Source of the DNA: Methylomonas sp. ZR1
GTDB lineage: Bacteria > Pseudomonadota > Gammaproteobacteria > Methylococcales > Methylomonadaceae
DNA length: 64,000 bases
Assembly (NCBI RefSeq): GCF_013141865.1
Contig: NZ_RCST01000001.1
Location: 1,550,001 to 1,614,000, forward strand
Direction: 5' to 3'
Shown: piece by piece, positions 30,580 through 40,768 of the stretch
How the letters are laid out: every line of letters starts with the position of its first letter
Numbering within the stretch: the first letter of the stretch is position 1
The notes under the pieces: model-generated
Database searches by the model: none
What the model was told of the DNA's origin: nothing
What the model saw: only the letters and a program-made list of their open reading frames with translations
Position numbers and translations under genes: made by a program

Positions 30580-31042
30580 TTTGTCCCTCCTTCTAAGTTG
30601 GGAAAAATGAGTTGCGGGACGCGCTGCGCCCGGTTGCTTTGACCGTTGGTCATTAGATAGCAAACGCGGCGAAACAGCAACTCAATTGATGAACCCATTA
30701 TGCCGACATTGGCTTGTATGAGGATGTACGTAAATACCCAAGCTTTGGATGCATTTTTTACTTTGCTAACGGCAAAAAATAGTGCATCGGACCTTAAATC
30801 ATTAACCCGCGCGTAAATGCCGGCGTTCGCTTGAAGCTGGGGGCTATCGGTAGTTAATAACCGGATTTCCGTATATTCAAGAAAATATTTCCGGCTCAGT
30901 ACATTTGCTTACTCGTTAAAAACCGGTAAAACTGGCGTACAGTGAACGAACAAAGAGGCCTAAAACAGGTTCCCCATTTTGGCTGGAATGGCGGATTAGG
31001 GACCCTGCAATGGCCTCGATAACTACAAGAGGGGAGTGCGTC
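30580..31042. other. Divergent intergenic region before ftsH
   Basis: No gene is supported. The region is AT-richer than its flanks and holds a small dyad CGGT-N8-ACCG near 30850. It must carry the promoters of the leftward membrane genes and of the rightward ftsH. No clear -35/-10 pair could be assigned. Confidence 0.5.
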
Positions 31043-32974
31043 ATGATAGACCAGCAAAAACTAACCGAGCTTTATCAGACTTTTGTTAAATGGTTATGCG
31101 TGTTTTGGGCTTGGCTCAAATCGACGTGGCAAAGCCTATCCAAACCTAAACCGGGTACCGACCAGCCCGACGGCAGTGAGCCTAAGCGTTCGCCGATATG
31201 GTTATACGTGCTGTTGGGGATTTTTGTAATGTCGCTATTCGCCGGCGGCGAACGCATCCAGGGCCAGGAAATTCCCTATAGCCAGTTCTTAACTTTGGTT
31301 AATGACAATAAAGTCGAAAATGCCGTGGTTACCCAGCGTTTCATCAACGGCACGTTAAAAGAAGAAGATAAGAAAATCGGCAAGCATTTCTTCACCGTGC
31401 CGCTATGGGACGAGTCACTGGTTAAAAATCTGCAAGAGCATAAAGTGGAATATGTGGTCAGAAGCGGTGACAACTGGTTGAGCAATTTGCTGTTTAACTG
31501 GGTGATTCCACTGGCGATTTTTGCCGGAATCTGGATGTGGCTATTGCCGAAAATGACCGGCGGAGCAGGGCGCGGCTTTTTGAACTTGGGCAATAAAATC
31601 CGTATCCAGCAGGAAACCTCTAAAACTACGTTCGACGACGTGGCCGGCGCGGAAAGCGCGAAGCAGGAATTAAAAGAAACCATTGAGTTTTTAAAATCCC
31701 CGGAAAAACTGCAAAAGCTGGGTGGGCGCATGCCGAAAGGCGTGTTGTTGGTCGGCTCGCCGGGTACCGGCAAAACCCTGTTGGCCCGCGCGGTGTCCGG
31801 TGAAGCCGGGGTGCCGTTTTTTAACATCAGCGCCTCCGAGTTTATCGAAATGTTTGTCGGTATCGGCGCGGCGCGGGTGCGGGACTTATTCGAACAGGCC
31901 CGGCAAAAAGCCCCGTGCATCATCTTTATCGACGAACTGGATGCGATTGGCCGCTCACGCGGTGGTCCGGCAATGCTGGGCGGCAATGACGAACGCGAAC
32001 AAACCTTGAATCAATTGCTAACTGAGATGGACGGCTTCGACGCCACCTCCGGCGTCGTGGTGATGGCTGCCACCAACAGGCCGGAAATCCTGGATAGAGC
32101 TTTGCTGCGTGCCGGCCGCTTCGACAGGCAAATTGTGGTGGATAAACCCGACCTGATCGACCGGGTGGCTATCCTGAAATTGCACAGCAAAGCCATGCAA
32201 TTGGACAAAGATATCGACTTAAACACGGTTGCTAAACGCACACCCGGTTTCGTCGGCGCCGATCTGTCCAACATCGCCAACGAAGCGGCGATATTGGCTG
32301 CGCGCGGCGGCCGCGACACCGTCAACATGGCCGATTTCGAAGCCGCCATCGATAGAGTGATGGCCGGCCCGGAAAAGAAAAACCGCATTCTCGGCCCGGA
32401 TGAAAAGCGCCGAGTGGCTTATCACGAAGCCGGTCACGCGCTCGTCGCAGAAAACGTGCCCACCGGCCAGCCGGTACATAAAATTTCCATCATCCCGCGC
32501 GGTGTCTCAGCGCTGGGTTTTACGTTGCAGTTGCCGGTCGAGGAAAAATATCTTTCCACTGAAAACGAACTGAAAGACCAATTAGCCATCCTGCTCGGCG
32601 GCCGGGTGGCCGAACAATTGGCGCTGCAGAGCGTCTCCACCGGCGCCCAGAACGACCTGGAAAAGGCCAGCGAAATTGCCCGCAACATGGTTTGCTATCT
32701 GGGTATGAGCAAAAAGCTGGGGCCACAAATTTACGGCCAACGCCAGCAATTGCAATTCCTGTCCGGCGACGTCAAAGAGCAACGCAACTACAGCGAAGAA
32801 ACCGCTCGCGTCGTCGATGCCGAGATCAAGGCATTAATCGAAGACGCAGAACGCCGCGCGCAAAAGATATTAAGCGAGAAACGCGGTTATTTGGATAAGT
32901 TGGCGGACTTGTTGCAAGAGAAGGAGGTGATTCAGCGCGAGGAGATGGTGGCGTTGATTGGCGGCGGAAAGTAA
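31043..32974 (+). CDS. ftsH: FtsH-type membrane AAA+ zinc metalloprotease
   Basis: A 643-residue protease starting at ATG 31043 after GAGGGGAG. A cytosolic extension of about 50 residues precedes the first membrane helix ([17 protein letters not shown]). A periplasmic FtsH_ext domain and a second helix ([16 protein letters not shown]) follow. The AAA domain has Walker [11 protein letters not shown], Walker [12 protein letters not shown] and [19 protein letters not shown]; the zinc motif is HEAGH. The long N-terminus and the solitary position away from ftsJ suggest an accessory copy next to a housekeeping one elsewhere, which is an inference. Confidence 0.93.
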   Translation: MIDQQKLTELYQTFVKWLCVFWAWLKSTWQSLSKPKPGTDQPDGSEPKRSPIWLYVLLGIFVMSLFAGGERIQGQEIPYSQFLTLVNDNKVENAVVTQRFINGTLKEEDKKIGKHFFTVPLWDESLVKNLQEHKVEYVVRSGDNWLSNLLFNWVIPLAIFAGIWMWLLPKMTGGAGRGFLNLGNKIRIQQETSKTTFDDVAGAESAKQELKETIEFLKSPEKLQKLGGRMPKGVLLVGSPGTGKTLLARAVSGEAGVPFFNISASEFIEMFVGIGAARVRDLFEQARQKAPCIIFIDELDAIGRSRGGPAMLGGNDEREQTLNQLLTEMDGFDATSGVVVMAATNRPEILDRALLRAGRFDRQIVVDKPDLIDRVAILKLHSKAMQLDKDIDLNTVAKRTPGFVGADLSNIANEAAILAARGGRDTVNMADFEAAIDRVMAGPEKKNRILGPDEKRRVAYHEAGHALVAENVPTGQPVHKISIIPRGVSALGFTLQLPVEEKYLSTENELKDQLAILLGGRVAEQLALQSVSTGAQNDLEKASEIARNMVCYLGMSKKLGPQIYGQRQQLQFLSGDVKEQRNYSEETARVVDAEIKALIEDAERRAQKILSEKRGYLDKLADLLQEKEVIQREEMVALIGGGK

Positions 32975-32978
32975 AAGG

Positions 32979-33005
32979 CAGCTATTGTGGAAAATCCACA
33001 ATAGC
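32979..33005 (+). terminator. Terminator-like hairpin after ftsH
   Basis: AGCTATTGTGG-5 bases-CCACAATAGCT is a perfect 11-bp stem starting five bases after the ftsH stop. A T-run is missing, so it may act as a terminator for either strand or as an mRNA 3' stabiliser. The gene on the other side is convergent. Confidence 0.6.
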
Positions 33006-33024
33006 TATGGCGAGTAAAGGCAAG

Positions 33025-33777
33025 CTAGGGCAGTGCCAGGAGGTCAACTAAGTGCATTCGCCCAAGCGCTATCAATCCATTATTGCTAGCGAGCCATTTT
33101 GAAAGCGCAACACGATTTACGCCGCCACCGCTGCTCGAGCTTTGAGATATGAACCGTTCATTGGCATCTTCACCAACAATTACAATATGATCAATGTCCA
33201 GCGCACGATCACGATCCCATGAATATTCAGCAAAATCGATTCCTACCAGACAGCCCGGTTTAAACATATCCTCGGCCAACCAATTTCCCGAAATTATTTG
33301 ACTAGTGATCTTGCCTACGTTAGTAATCTGCTCGTCTGAATAAGTATATAATTGACTAGGCTTGGTAGTAAGGCTATAGGCATTTAATATTTCTTTAGAT
33401 AAAAGGTAAATCCAACCAGAACAGTCAACATATTCTTTTTGCTGTAAATCTTTCCATGTTTTTGCTTTGTCCCCTAATGAATATTTAATGGTATCGAACT
33501 CAAGAGTACGATCTGCGATTATCTGGGCTGCTTTTTCTCTATTAACTGAGGAAAGGACAGGAGAGTTTTGAAAATATTGTATCAACCATTTGCGCCTAAC
33601 TACTCCGGCTTTTCCAGTGTTAATCCCGCTCAAAACGTTTCCAGAAACCCATGTTAAATCCGATTTCTGAGTATCTATTTCAAACTGATCTCCTAGCCTC
33701 AGCTCACCAATAATGTTTCCATGTGGAGTTGATCTAATATTTAAAGCTGTTGCAATACATTGGAATGTTATTTTCAT
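33025..33777 (-). CDS. SH3-like plus NlpC/P60-like amidase protein without signal peptide
   Basis: About 250 residues from ATG 33777, which has AGGGA nine bases upstream; ATG 33786 is the alternative. Residues 5-65 look like a bacterial SH3 domain (ALNIRSTPHGN, GELRLGDQFEI, KAGVVRRKWL). The rest fits an NlpC/P60-like cysteine amidase, with YVDCSGWIYLL holding the candidate nucleophile Cys and DIDHIVIVGED the candidate His. No signal peptide is seen. The DNA is clearly AT-richer than the ftsH side. It is the last gene of a three-gene run with a phosphatase and a membrane protein. Confidence 0.72.
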   Translation of the reverse strand: MKITFQCIATALNIRSTPHGNIIGELRLGDQFEIDTQKSDLTWVSGNVLSGINTGKAGVVRRKWLIQYFQNSPVLSSVNREKAAQIIADRTLEFDTIKYSLGDKAKTWKDLQQKEYVDCSGWIYLLSKEILNAYSLTTKPSQLYTYSDEQITNVGKITSQIISGNWLAEDMFKPGCLVGIDFAEYSWDRDRALDIDHIVIVGEDANERFISQSSSSGGGVNRVALSKWLASNNGLIALGRMHLVDLLALP

Positions 33778-33829
33778 ATGAGGCATTCCCTGGTAAAATC
33801 AGCAAAATTAAGCTATTTTTATGTGATTC

Positions 33830-35260
33830 TTAAATTGGCAGGTCTTCAATTTTGCATCTATTTTGATTTTTAGATATACACCAATTGTCAATTGCGGTTT
33901 CGGGCTCGGGAAAGGCAAGGCTAAACAAATCAAATCCAGCTGTTATAAAATCTGTATAAGGCTTTCTTAGTTTCAAAATTCCAAAATTATTGGCGTTTGT
34001 AGAAAATGCTTTTACGCCCATGAAGCCAGGTAGTTTCTTTGTGAATTTATAGAATTCGCTAGAGTTCAATGATACATCTTCTGGTACCCCAACATTATAT
34101 TCGGTGCTTAGCAAGCTTTTGATTCCACCTACTCTCGCAAGCGGAGATGATATAAATTCAATCAATTTGGCTTGGCTGTTTTTTGGCGGGACCCAGTAAA
34201 CTAAACGACCCCAATGAATGTCTCCTGTGAGGATAATAAAGCTTACCCCTCGTTCATTAATGTTTTCTACGAGAATAGCAAGCAATTCATTATATTCTGT
34301 AATATAGTCTTCCAGTGCATTATCAAATTTAGTTGACGTTAGCATCAATGGTTGACCAATTACCAACAAGCCAACTCGTTCAACATTATAAATCCATGAT
34401 ATTAATGCAGACTTTTGCGGCGCAGATAATGTGTGAGGTTTGTTGGCATCTCTATTTGTACGGTCAGTGCGGGTATCTGAAATAAATAAGTCTATACCTG
34501 CTAATTTGTAGGAAGCCCAGCAACGCTCAAATTCAAGCGGAGACTCTCCTATCATATTCATTACACCTTGATTTCTCCAAAACGCTTCTTGTCCACATTT
34601 TGCCCAATTTGATTTATTATCACTCCAACTCCTGGTTAAATAGGGCATTGCTTCGGGATATCCGTTCCAATATTCATGATCATCGCATGTAAACACATTC
34701 GCTCCATTTTTTAGAAGGCTTCCAAGTCTGGACGCTTGAAAAGCCTTATGGTAGCGTTCTTGGTACAACATTTTGGGTGTAACTGAAGCGAATGCTGCTG
34801 GAACATCCGCATATATCTGGTCACCACAAAATATTTTCAGATGAGGGATGTTTTTTTTAATTAAATTTTCCATTCTTCTGGGGTATTCAACAAATTGGTC
34901 AGAAGGAAAATAGCATGATGATAGCGCGATAACTAACTCGTCTTCCGGATGATTTAAAGAGATAGGTGGGGTTCTTATTCGGATAATTTCTTCATCTCTA
35001 TTCGCTTGGAATTTTGGCTTTATCTCGTAATTCTGATTTGGCTTAAGACCGGTGATTAGAGCGATGTGGCTATCCAATCCTAACGCACCAGGTATTGGGT
35101 CAAGACCAATTATATTTTCATTATTGCTATTTGGAGTGACTTCTAGGTGATTACTTGCTTTGCATGGTAAGTGGGAAGGCCAACCATCAATTCGCAATCG
35201 TAGCGAGTATGTATTGCCTTCAGTGTTAATCGCCCCTGGATACAACCTGAGATCTGCCAT
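33830..35260 (-). CDS. PhoD-like metallophosphatase
   Basis: A 476-residue protein of the PhoD/metallophosphatase type. Metal-binding blocks are FCGDQIYAD near residue 143, TCDDHEYWNGYP near 193 and LTGDIHWGR near 345, which give the expected Asp, Asp/His and His ligands. No Tat or Sec signal is visible, so it would be cytoplasmic, unlike classical secreted PhoD. It starts two bases after the membrane gene upstream. Its substrate cannot be told from the sequence. AT content is high. Confidence 0.83.
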   Translation of the reverse strand: MADLRLYPGAINTEGNTYSLRLRIDGWPSHLPCKASNHLEVTPNSNNENIIGLDPIPGALGLDSHIALITGLKPNQNYEIKPKFQANRDEEIIRIRTPPISLNHPEDELVIALSSCYFPSDQFVEYPRRMENLIKKNIPHLKIFCGDQIYADVPAAFASVTPKMLYQERYHKAFQASRLGSLLKNGANVFTCDDHEYWNGYPEAMPYLTRSWSDNKSNWAKCGQEAFWRNQGVMNMIGESPLEFERCWASYKLAGIDLFISDTRTDRTNRDANKPHTLSAPQKSALISWIYNVERVGLLVIGQPLMLTSTKFDNALEDYITEYNELLAILVENINERGVSFIILTGDIHWGRLVYWVPPKNSQAKLIEFISSPLARVGGIKSLLSTEYNVGVPEDVSLNSSEFYKFTKKLPGFMGVKAFSTNANNFGILKLRKPYTDFITAGFDLFSLAFPEPETAIDNWCISKNQNRCKIEDLPI

Positions 35261-35262
35261 AT

Positions 35263-36150
35263 TTATCTCCTAAATCTGGCGCCAATTCCTACTATAGTTT
35301 GAAGTAGACTTTTACCTGCTTCAGATCCAAGCATGAGAGCGCCAAATCCGAATAGAAAACCAACAATTTTTGTATCAAATGAATTTGACGTGATGAAAAT
35401 AAAATTAATTGCAATAGCTTCGACAAATGCAATAAACGCCGAAACAGAACGAAGCTGCCTGTGATAGCGGAATTCAGCCGACTTCAGCGCATTTGCGAGT
35501 TCACGTTCGGCGCGGATTACTCCAGGTAGGAAAGATTCGATAAACTGAACCCTCCATACATAAAATAGAGCAGGGCTTACATCTTGTCCTTCAGTACTTA
35601 AGATATTAATCCAGTTCCGTAAGGTATTTTTTAAGATTTGATCCTTATGGTCGTCTAAGTTGGTTACAACTGCATCTAATATATTTTGTGCATCATTAGG
35701 ATTGCGTATATTCAAACGAATCAGTTCATCTAATGCCGTAGCTGTCTGTTGGACTCCCAAGGGTGCCATTAATTTTGATATATCCGAAACATTGCGAATA
35801 TCGGCATCTGACACCTCTGTAATTGGGCTGTCTCCAACTGAGCGTAATAAAAAGCTCTGAATTAGTCGCACTTGCTTGCCAGATTTCTTATAATGATCAC
35901 GAATTCTTTTAGGGAAAGTTGTCGGTATTCCAACCACAAATCCTTTAAGAATATCTGATGCAGAGCGTTTCAGTTCTTCTTTATCGTCTAATCCGTTTTC
36001 TGTGCCATACACTATATAGTTTAATGCTTCCCAATATCTTCTGGTTCTGGATCCAAATAGCTTCCACAACTCGATGATACCTTGATGAAATGGAATAAAT
36101 GTCACTGTCAGTTCAATTACACTGTATATTTCGTTGAAGTTTATTGCCAT
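35263..36150 (-). CDS. Hypothetical membrane protein, 295 residues
   Basis: Mostly helical and charged, with two hydrophobic segments near the C-terminus at about residues 240-258 (FIAFVEAIAINFIFITS) and 262-283 (IVGFLFGFGALMLGSEAG). The N-terminal 230 residues are probably cytosolic. No family or active site is recognised. The two-base spacing to the PhoD-like gene shows coupled expression. It heads the AT-rich three-gene unit. Confidence 0.65.
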   Translation of the reverse strand: MAINFNEIYSVIELTVTFIPFHQGIIELWKLFGSRTRRYWEALNYIVYGTENGLDDKEELKRSASDILKGFVVGIPTTFPKRIRDHYKKSGKQVRLIQSFLLRSVGDSPITEVSDADIRNVSDISKLMAPLGVQQTATALDELIRLNIRNPNDAQNILDAVVTNLDDHKDQILKNTLRNWINILSTEGQDVSPALFYVWRVQFIESFLPGVIRAERELANALKSAEFRYHRQLRSVSAFIAFVEAIAINFIFITSNSFDTKIVGFLFGFGALMLGSEAGKSLLQTIVGIGARFRR

Positions 36151-36516
36151 GACAACCTCTATTGAATAAATTCAATTAATTGTATATTTAAGATTGTGCT
36201 CGTCATTATTCAAACTAATTGTAATTTGGTTTTTGATGCTTGCCAAAGACAGCATGTTAGCACTCCCGTGTCATTTTTTTATTGAGTCGGAATTTATTGG
36301 GTAAGTATTCCCGTTAAGTTTTATAGGGTTTTCATCATCGTTATACATTATATGTGTTAATTTAGTGATTTGAATTTATGTGGCGTTAAACCGATTTAGT
36401 TAGGTTAAGGGTTAAGATTATTATCGTAGAAATGCTTATTTCGTATAAGATTGAATAAATAATTTGAATTATGGTCCATGGCGATCATTAACTTCCGAGT
36501 TAATATTTATATGTTG
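36151..36516. other. AT-rich gap in the accessory island
   Basis: No gene is supported in these 366 bases. The stretch is markedly AT-rich (for example around 36160-36190 and 36330-36460) and is the likely promoter region of the leftward membrane/PhoD/amidase unit. No operator-like dyad stands out. Confidence 0.5.
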
Positions 36517-37803
36517 CTATTTCTTATCTTTTGAATTTTCTTCTGGAATAGTTGCGACACTGATTTGTAGTATGGCCGCGTCTGTGGAATTTAGTTTTGC
36601 TTCTAAATATTTCAGTTCTTTTTCAATATCTTTAATTTTTGACTCATCGCGATTTGATGCCTTTCTTTCGTTATCTAAGGTTTCGCGTAGTGTGCTAATT
36701 TTATTTTCCAATGCCTTCTTCTGGTTTAACAGGTTTTCTATTGCTTTATTGGAGGTCTCTAGCTTTATCTGATTTTTTCCAGCTTTATCCAAAAGTGAAC
36801 TGAGTCCATCGTAAAATGAGCACTTATTGTGATAATTCATTGCGTCGAAACGTATTTCTCCGAGTCCTATTGCTTGGGATGCGTTTTTATAACTTGTTAG
36901 TTTATCGTTCAAAAAATTTTGTCGGTTAGTATTGATTTCCATTAGTATTGCTGGTGTAACAACATTTTGAAAAACCTCTTCATTCATTATGGCCTGACTG
37001 CCGGTCAGGAAACTAGCAGAACCCGCAAGAGCTTGTGCCGCGCCGACGCCAGACATACTACCAGCAATACCTGCGCCAGTTGCCATGACTTGAAATATGG
37101 TATTCATTGCGGTTCTATTACCGTATATATGTGATTTGTGTATTTCACAAATTTCATCTGATCTACTTATTAAATAAGTAAGACATCCCAATGAATAGGC
37201 ATTAATGCTTGCGAGTTGTGCTTCGCTAATTTTTAACTTTTCAATAGCCAAATCGAGTTCGGATTTTTTGTTTTCGGCTGTTTCTTTCCATTCATTGGCT
37301 AAAATCCTACTTTCGTTAGCTATAGGCACTAGACTTATCTGTTTTTTAGCCTGTTTTTCAATACTTAAAGCTTCCTTCTCATGCTCTTGTGCAATTTTGT
37401 TTGATTTCTCTAAATCTTTCTTTAATGTTTCAATTATTTTTTTATCTTCTATAATATTTTCTTTGTATTTCAATGCGTTTTCATTAGGATTTTTATTTTC
37501 GCATTGCTCAAAATATAATCTATCTGCATTTGTATTTTTACTGTTTGAGTCGTTTATAGAAATTGTCTGATATTCACATTCATCTTTAACAATAAAGCTA
37601 CCAAAATTTTTTGTTGACGTGTCTTCGCTTAAAGTGCTTAACCAATGTTTGCCATCTGGCGCACTATAGTTTTTACATTCCGGACTGCGAAATAGCGGTG
37701 CTACTCTCGCATGAGATGCTGCTGGATCGAATATGTGTTTATCAATAAAAGCGCACCCATTTGTTATGAATATAAGGCTAAATAGGAATATTTTTATTTT
37801 CAT
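36517..37803 (-). CDS. Coiled-coil lipoprotein, 428 residues
   Basis: ATG 37803 opens a signal peptide with a lipobox ending ITNGC, so the protein is probably lipid-anchored. The mature chain has two long Lys/Glu-rich coiled-coil regions, about residues 125-215 and 345-410. Between them a Gly/Ala/Met-rich stretch (VMATGAGIAGSMSGVGAAQ) recalls a membrane-active or glycine-zipper segment. The family is not recognised. The DNA is strongly AT-rich. It is in the same orientation as the PhoD-like unit but separated by 366 bases. Confidence 0.7.
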   Translation of the reverse strand: MKIKIFLFSLIFITNGCAFIDKHIFDPAASHARVAPLFRSPECKNYSAPDGKHWLSTLSEDTSTKNFGSFIVKDECEYQTISINDSNSKNTNADRLYFEQCENKNPNENALKYKENIIEDKKIIETLKKDLEKSNKIAQEHEKEALSIEKQAKKQISLVPIANESRILANEWKETAENKKSELDLAIEKLKISEAQLASINAYSLGCLTYLISRSDEICEIHKSHIYGNRTAMNTIFQVMATGAGIAGSMSGVGAAQALAGSASFLTGSQAIMNEEVFQNVVTPAILMEINTNRQNFLNDKLTSYKNASQAIGLGEIRFDAMNYHNKCSFYDGLSSLLDKAGKNQIKLETSNKAIENLLNQKKALENKISTLRETLDNERKASNRDESKIKDIEKELKYLEAKLNSTDAAILQISVATIPEENSKDKK

Positions 37804-37950
37804 TTTATTGGCCTGTGATATTTTCAGTAATAATCTGTTTTTTTTTAGATATTGTCTACGGTGTATTTGTACTAGTACAAATGTACTGCGCGACATTAAA
37901 GCTAACCAACATTTACAATCGGATGAAATTACATTTGGACGGCTCTATCC

Positions 37951-38625
37951 ATGAATATTCTCCTGATCGACGACCATTTCTGCGCCCGCGAGGGTGTGGC
38001 TTGTTTGTTGAAACAAATCATTCCGGAATTACAGGTGTTTGAAGCGGAGAGCTTCGACGAGGGGTTGACCTTGGCTCAGCAAACGCCGTTGAATCTGGTT
38101 ATGTTGGATGTGCAGTTGCCCGGCAAGGATGGGTTGGCAGGGCTGGTGGAATTGAAGGCGGCATTTCCGGATTTGTGCGTGGTGATGTTTTCCGGGCTGG
38201 ACGATAGGGAGTTGGTATTTAAGGCGCTAAGGGCGGGAGCTATGGGATTTATCGTCAAAACTGTATCTCGGCAGGCGTTTGTCGATGCGTTGCGGGACGT
38301 GTTGGCCGGTAAGGTTTATTTGCCGGCATCCGCGGTGGGCCCGCAACGAACTGTCGATTCATATGCCGGCCATGTTACAGAAATACCTAAGGTATCCGAT
38401 TCGGCCAGTTTAGGCCTGACAGCGCGCGAGTTCGAAGTGCTGACTTGGTTAGCACAGGGGATAGGCAATAAGCAGATTGCTCGGCAGTTGGGTATAGAAG
38501 AACAAACGGTGCGCAATCATCTGCGGCCGATTTACCAAAAATTCGGTGTTGCTAAACGTACCGAGTTGTTGGTGAAGATTTTTGAGCGGGGGATTGTGTT
38601 TGGGAGGCCGGGAGTGGGGAATTGA
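37951..38625 (+). CDS. LuxR-family response regulator
   Basis: A 224-residue regulator. The receiver domain has the acidic pair in LLIDDHFCAREG, the phospho-acceptor in VMLDVQLPGKDG near residue 51 and Lys in FIVKTVS. A LuxR/GerE helix-turn-helix follows (LTAREFEVLTWLAQG, KQIARQLGIEEQTVRNHL). It faces a hybrid histidine kinase gene that ends 110 bases away on the other strand, its likely partner. Regulated genes are not indicated. Confidence 0.9.
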   Translation: MNILLIDDHFCAREGVACLLKQIIPELQVFEAESFDEGLTLAQQTPLNLVMLDVQLPGKDGLAGLVELKAAFPDLCVVMFSGLDDRELVFKALRAGAMGFIVKTVSRQAFVDALRDVLAGKVYLPASAVGPQRTVDSYAGHVTEIPKVSDSASLGLTAREFEVLTWLAQGIGNKQIARQLGIEEQTVRNHLRPIYQKFGVAKRTELLVKIFERGIVFGRPGVGN

Positions 38626-38694
38626 TGACAGCGTGCAGAGAACACGTGGGAATGAAGCTTTTAGATCTCGCGGCAAACCGATTGAGGCAACGCG

Positions 38695-38714
38695 GCTCCC
38701 GCCTGCGCGGGAGC
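38695..38714. repeat. REP-like palindrome GCTCCCGC family
   Basis: GCTCCCGCCTGCGCGGGAGC between two convergent regulator genes. It belongs with 26670-26689, and its right flank (GACGATATTTA) matches the partial copy at 21109-21136 in reverse. Confidence 0.75.
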
Positions 38715-38734
38715 GACGATATTTAGGGCTCCGC

Positions 38735-40627
38735 TTAAATAGTAAACGGTTTTCCTTCACGGCTGTCTTTCAATGAATGGCCGATTTGTATGGTTTTAGC
38801 CATGGCTTCCATCAGCGCTTTGGCGCCGGCGGGTTTGCGCAGAATGGCGGTGTGTGCCGGTAACAGGGCTTTTTCGTGATCCGAGATGGCGCGGGCGGAC
38901 AGAATCATGGTCGGTACCGGCCCGCAAGCGGTGTGGACTGCGGCGATGATGTCATGGGCGGTTTCGCGGTTGCCCAGGTAAAAGTCGGTGATTAATAAAT
39001 CCGGATCTCTATCGTTTTCGGCTAGTAGTGCCGCGGTTTCCGTGAGCGATGCTGCTTCCTGTACCAGGCAACCCCAAGCTCTGAGTTGTTTGGCGATGGC
39101 TTGCAATACCTCGGCATCGTCATCAACCACCATCACAAAGTAGCCGGAGAAGTCGCCGTCTTGATCTAATCCGCTGTATACAGCCAGCATCGGCTCGGCA
39201 ACCGGTACTTGGAGTTTAAAGTCGCAGCCAAAACGCGAACCGCATACCAAGTTCAGACTGTGGTCGGGTAAACATTTGACGGCGGCGGCCACGTAAGCCA
39301 AACCTATTCCCAAGCCGGGTATGTTGTTGTCGTTCTCGCGACGCTGGTTACGGACAAATTCCTTGAATACCTCTTCGCGCATCTCTTCCGCGATCCCTGG
39401 GCCACTGTCGCAGACATGTAAAGTCAGATGCTGCTTGCCGGTTTTGACTGCCGACACCAATATCCAGCCGCTCTCGGTATATTTGATGGCGTTATCGAGC
39501 ACATTGCCGAGAATTTGCCGCAGGATGTTGCTGTCGCTGCATATGTTATAAGGCTCTTGGCGGCGCAACACTACTTTAAGCCGGATGCCGCGCTTGGCGG
39601 CTTGCGGGGCATATTGATTTTCCAAGCCGGTCAGCAATGCATTAATATCGATACTGGCCGGTTGTGGAATTTGCCGGCCGGTTTCCAGGTTGGCGATGTC
39701 TAAGACATGGTTAAAGGCGGCGTTCAATTCGTCTATCACCATGCCCATGCGATTGAGCATAAACGCCGCGCCATTGTTAGGTGGGTTTGTTAGGGCGGTG
39801 TCTAACACTGCGGCATAGCAGGCTAAGGCTTGCAAGGGTTGGCGCAGATTGTGGCCCATTTGCTGCAAAAAGCGGGTTTTGTCGTCGGCGCTGAGTTGAG
39901 CTTTGCGTTTCTCGCGGAAGGATTTGCGGGCGTAAGCTTCTAGTTGGCAGCGGGTGCAGACGCCGAAGATATTGACGATGCAAAGATTAAGGACAGACTG
40001 GATCAAGTCAATCACGGTCAGGCCAAGCCAATAGCCGGCCAGCGGCATGGTCAGCGCAGTACTCCAGCCAAAACTTATTGTCGCCCGCAACGACATGAAC
40101 ATTTGCCCGTAACTGAAAAAATACATGGGCAATAGGGCCGGCCAGGTTTCGGCGTAATAGCGGGGATTACCGTCGTACAGCAAGATGGCGATTAAATTGG
40201 CTGCGGACAGTCCGGCGCTGAGTTTGGCGATGGTGTTGATTTTTGCCGCCGCTTCTACGCAGACATTTAGGTATCTGAATAAGCCCAAAAGTACCAGGAC
40301 TATGGGAAGTCTTAAGATGGCTTCTGCGGTTGAGGTATTACCAGTATGCAGATCCAGCAGGATATAGACCAGGAATGCGACGGCTCCCAAGCCTAACGCC
40401 CATTTGAGGGGGCTTAGTAATACTAGGTAACGTTCTTCCCAAAACTGCCGTTCGCTATCTTCATCGAACTGCGGGATGGCAAACAGTTTGGTGAGGCTGA
40501 GCGAAAGTTTGGTATCGAGAAAAAGTCCGAGCGGACGGTGGGTGGGGGCGCGAAAAAAAGCCTTGCCGGCAAGATGTTCGATGAATGGATTTGGTATGCG
40601 CATGCCGCCGGTCTTGGTCGCAACCAT
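38735..40627 (-). CDS. Hybrid sensor histidine kinase with membrane sensor and C-terminal receiver
   Basis: A 630-residue kinase; ATG 40627 or ATG 40603 could be the start. Residues about 75-215 hold five or six membrane helices, a MASE-like integral sensor with no large periplasmic loop. The H-box QMGHNLRQPLQAL is near residue 250, and the HATPase (NVLDNAIKYTESG, GLGIGLAYV) follows. A receiver domain closes the protein (MVVDDDAEV, LLITDFYLGNRE, ILRKPAG). This layout often partners with LuxR-type regulators like the convergent gene at 37951. Confidence 0.9.
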   Translation of the reverse strand: MVATKTGGMRIPNPFIEHLAGKAFFRAPTHRPLGLFLDTKLSLSLTKLFAIPQFDEDSERQFWEERYLVLLSPLKWALGLGAVAFLVYILLDLHTGNTSTAEAILRLPIVLVLLGLFRYLNVCVEAAAKINTIAKLSAGLSAANLIAILLYDGNPRYYAETWPALLPMYFFSYGQMFMSLRATISFGWSTALTMPLAGYWLGLTVIDLIQSVLNLCIVNIFGVCTRCQLEAYARKSFREKRKAQLSADDKTRFLQQMGHNLRQPLQALACYAAVLDTALTNPPNNGAAFMLNRMGMVIDELNAAFNHVLDIANLETGRQIPQPASIDINALLTGLENQYAPQAAKRGIRLKVVLRRQEPYNICSDSNILRQILGNVLDNAIKYTESGWILVSAVKTGKQHLTLHVCDSGPGIAEEMREEVFKEFVRNQRRENDNNIPGLGIGLAYVAAAVKCLPDHSLNLVCGSRFGCDFKLQVPVAEPMLAVYSGLDQDGDFSGYFVMVVDDDAEVLQAIAKQLRAWGCLVQEAASLTETAALLAENDRDPDLLITDFYLGNRETAHDIIAAVHTACGPVPTMILSARAISDHEKALLPAHTAILRKPAGAKALMEAMAKTIQIGHSLKDSREGKPFTI

Positions 40628-40768
40628 CGTACTCGATGCGGCGCAAAGAGCGCATCAGTGTTTCCGATAGCCAAGTTATTGTTGTTTTTGTAGCTGGGCT
40701 TTATTTTCTCTATTCCGGTAGGCCTAAGCAAGAAAAGTTAGCTAACGCACCAACAAATTCTATCGGCC

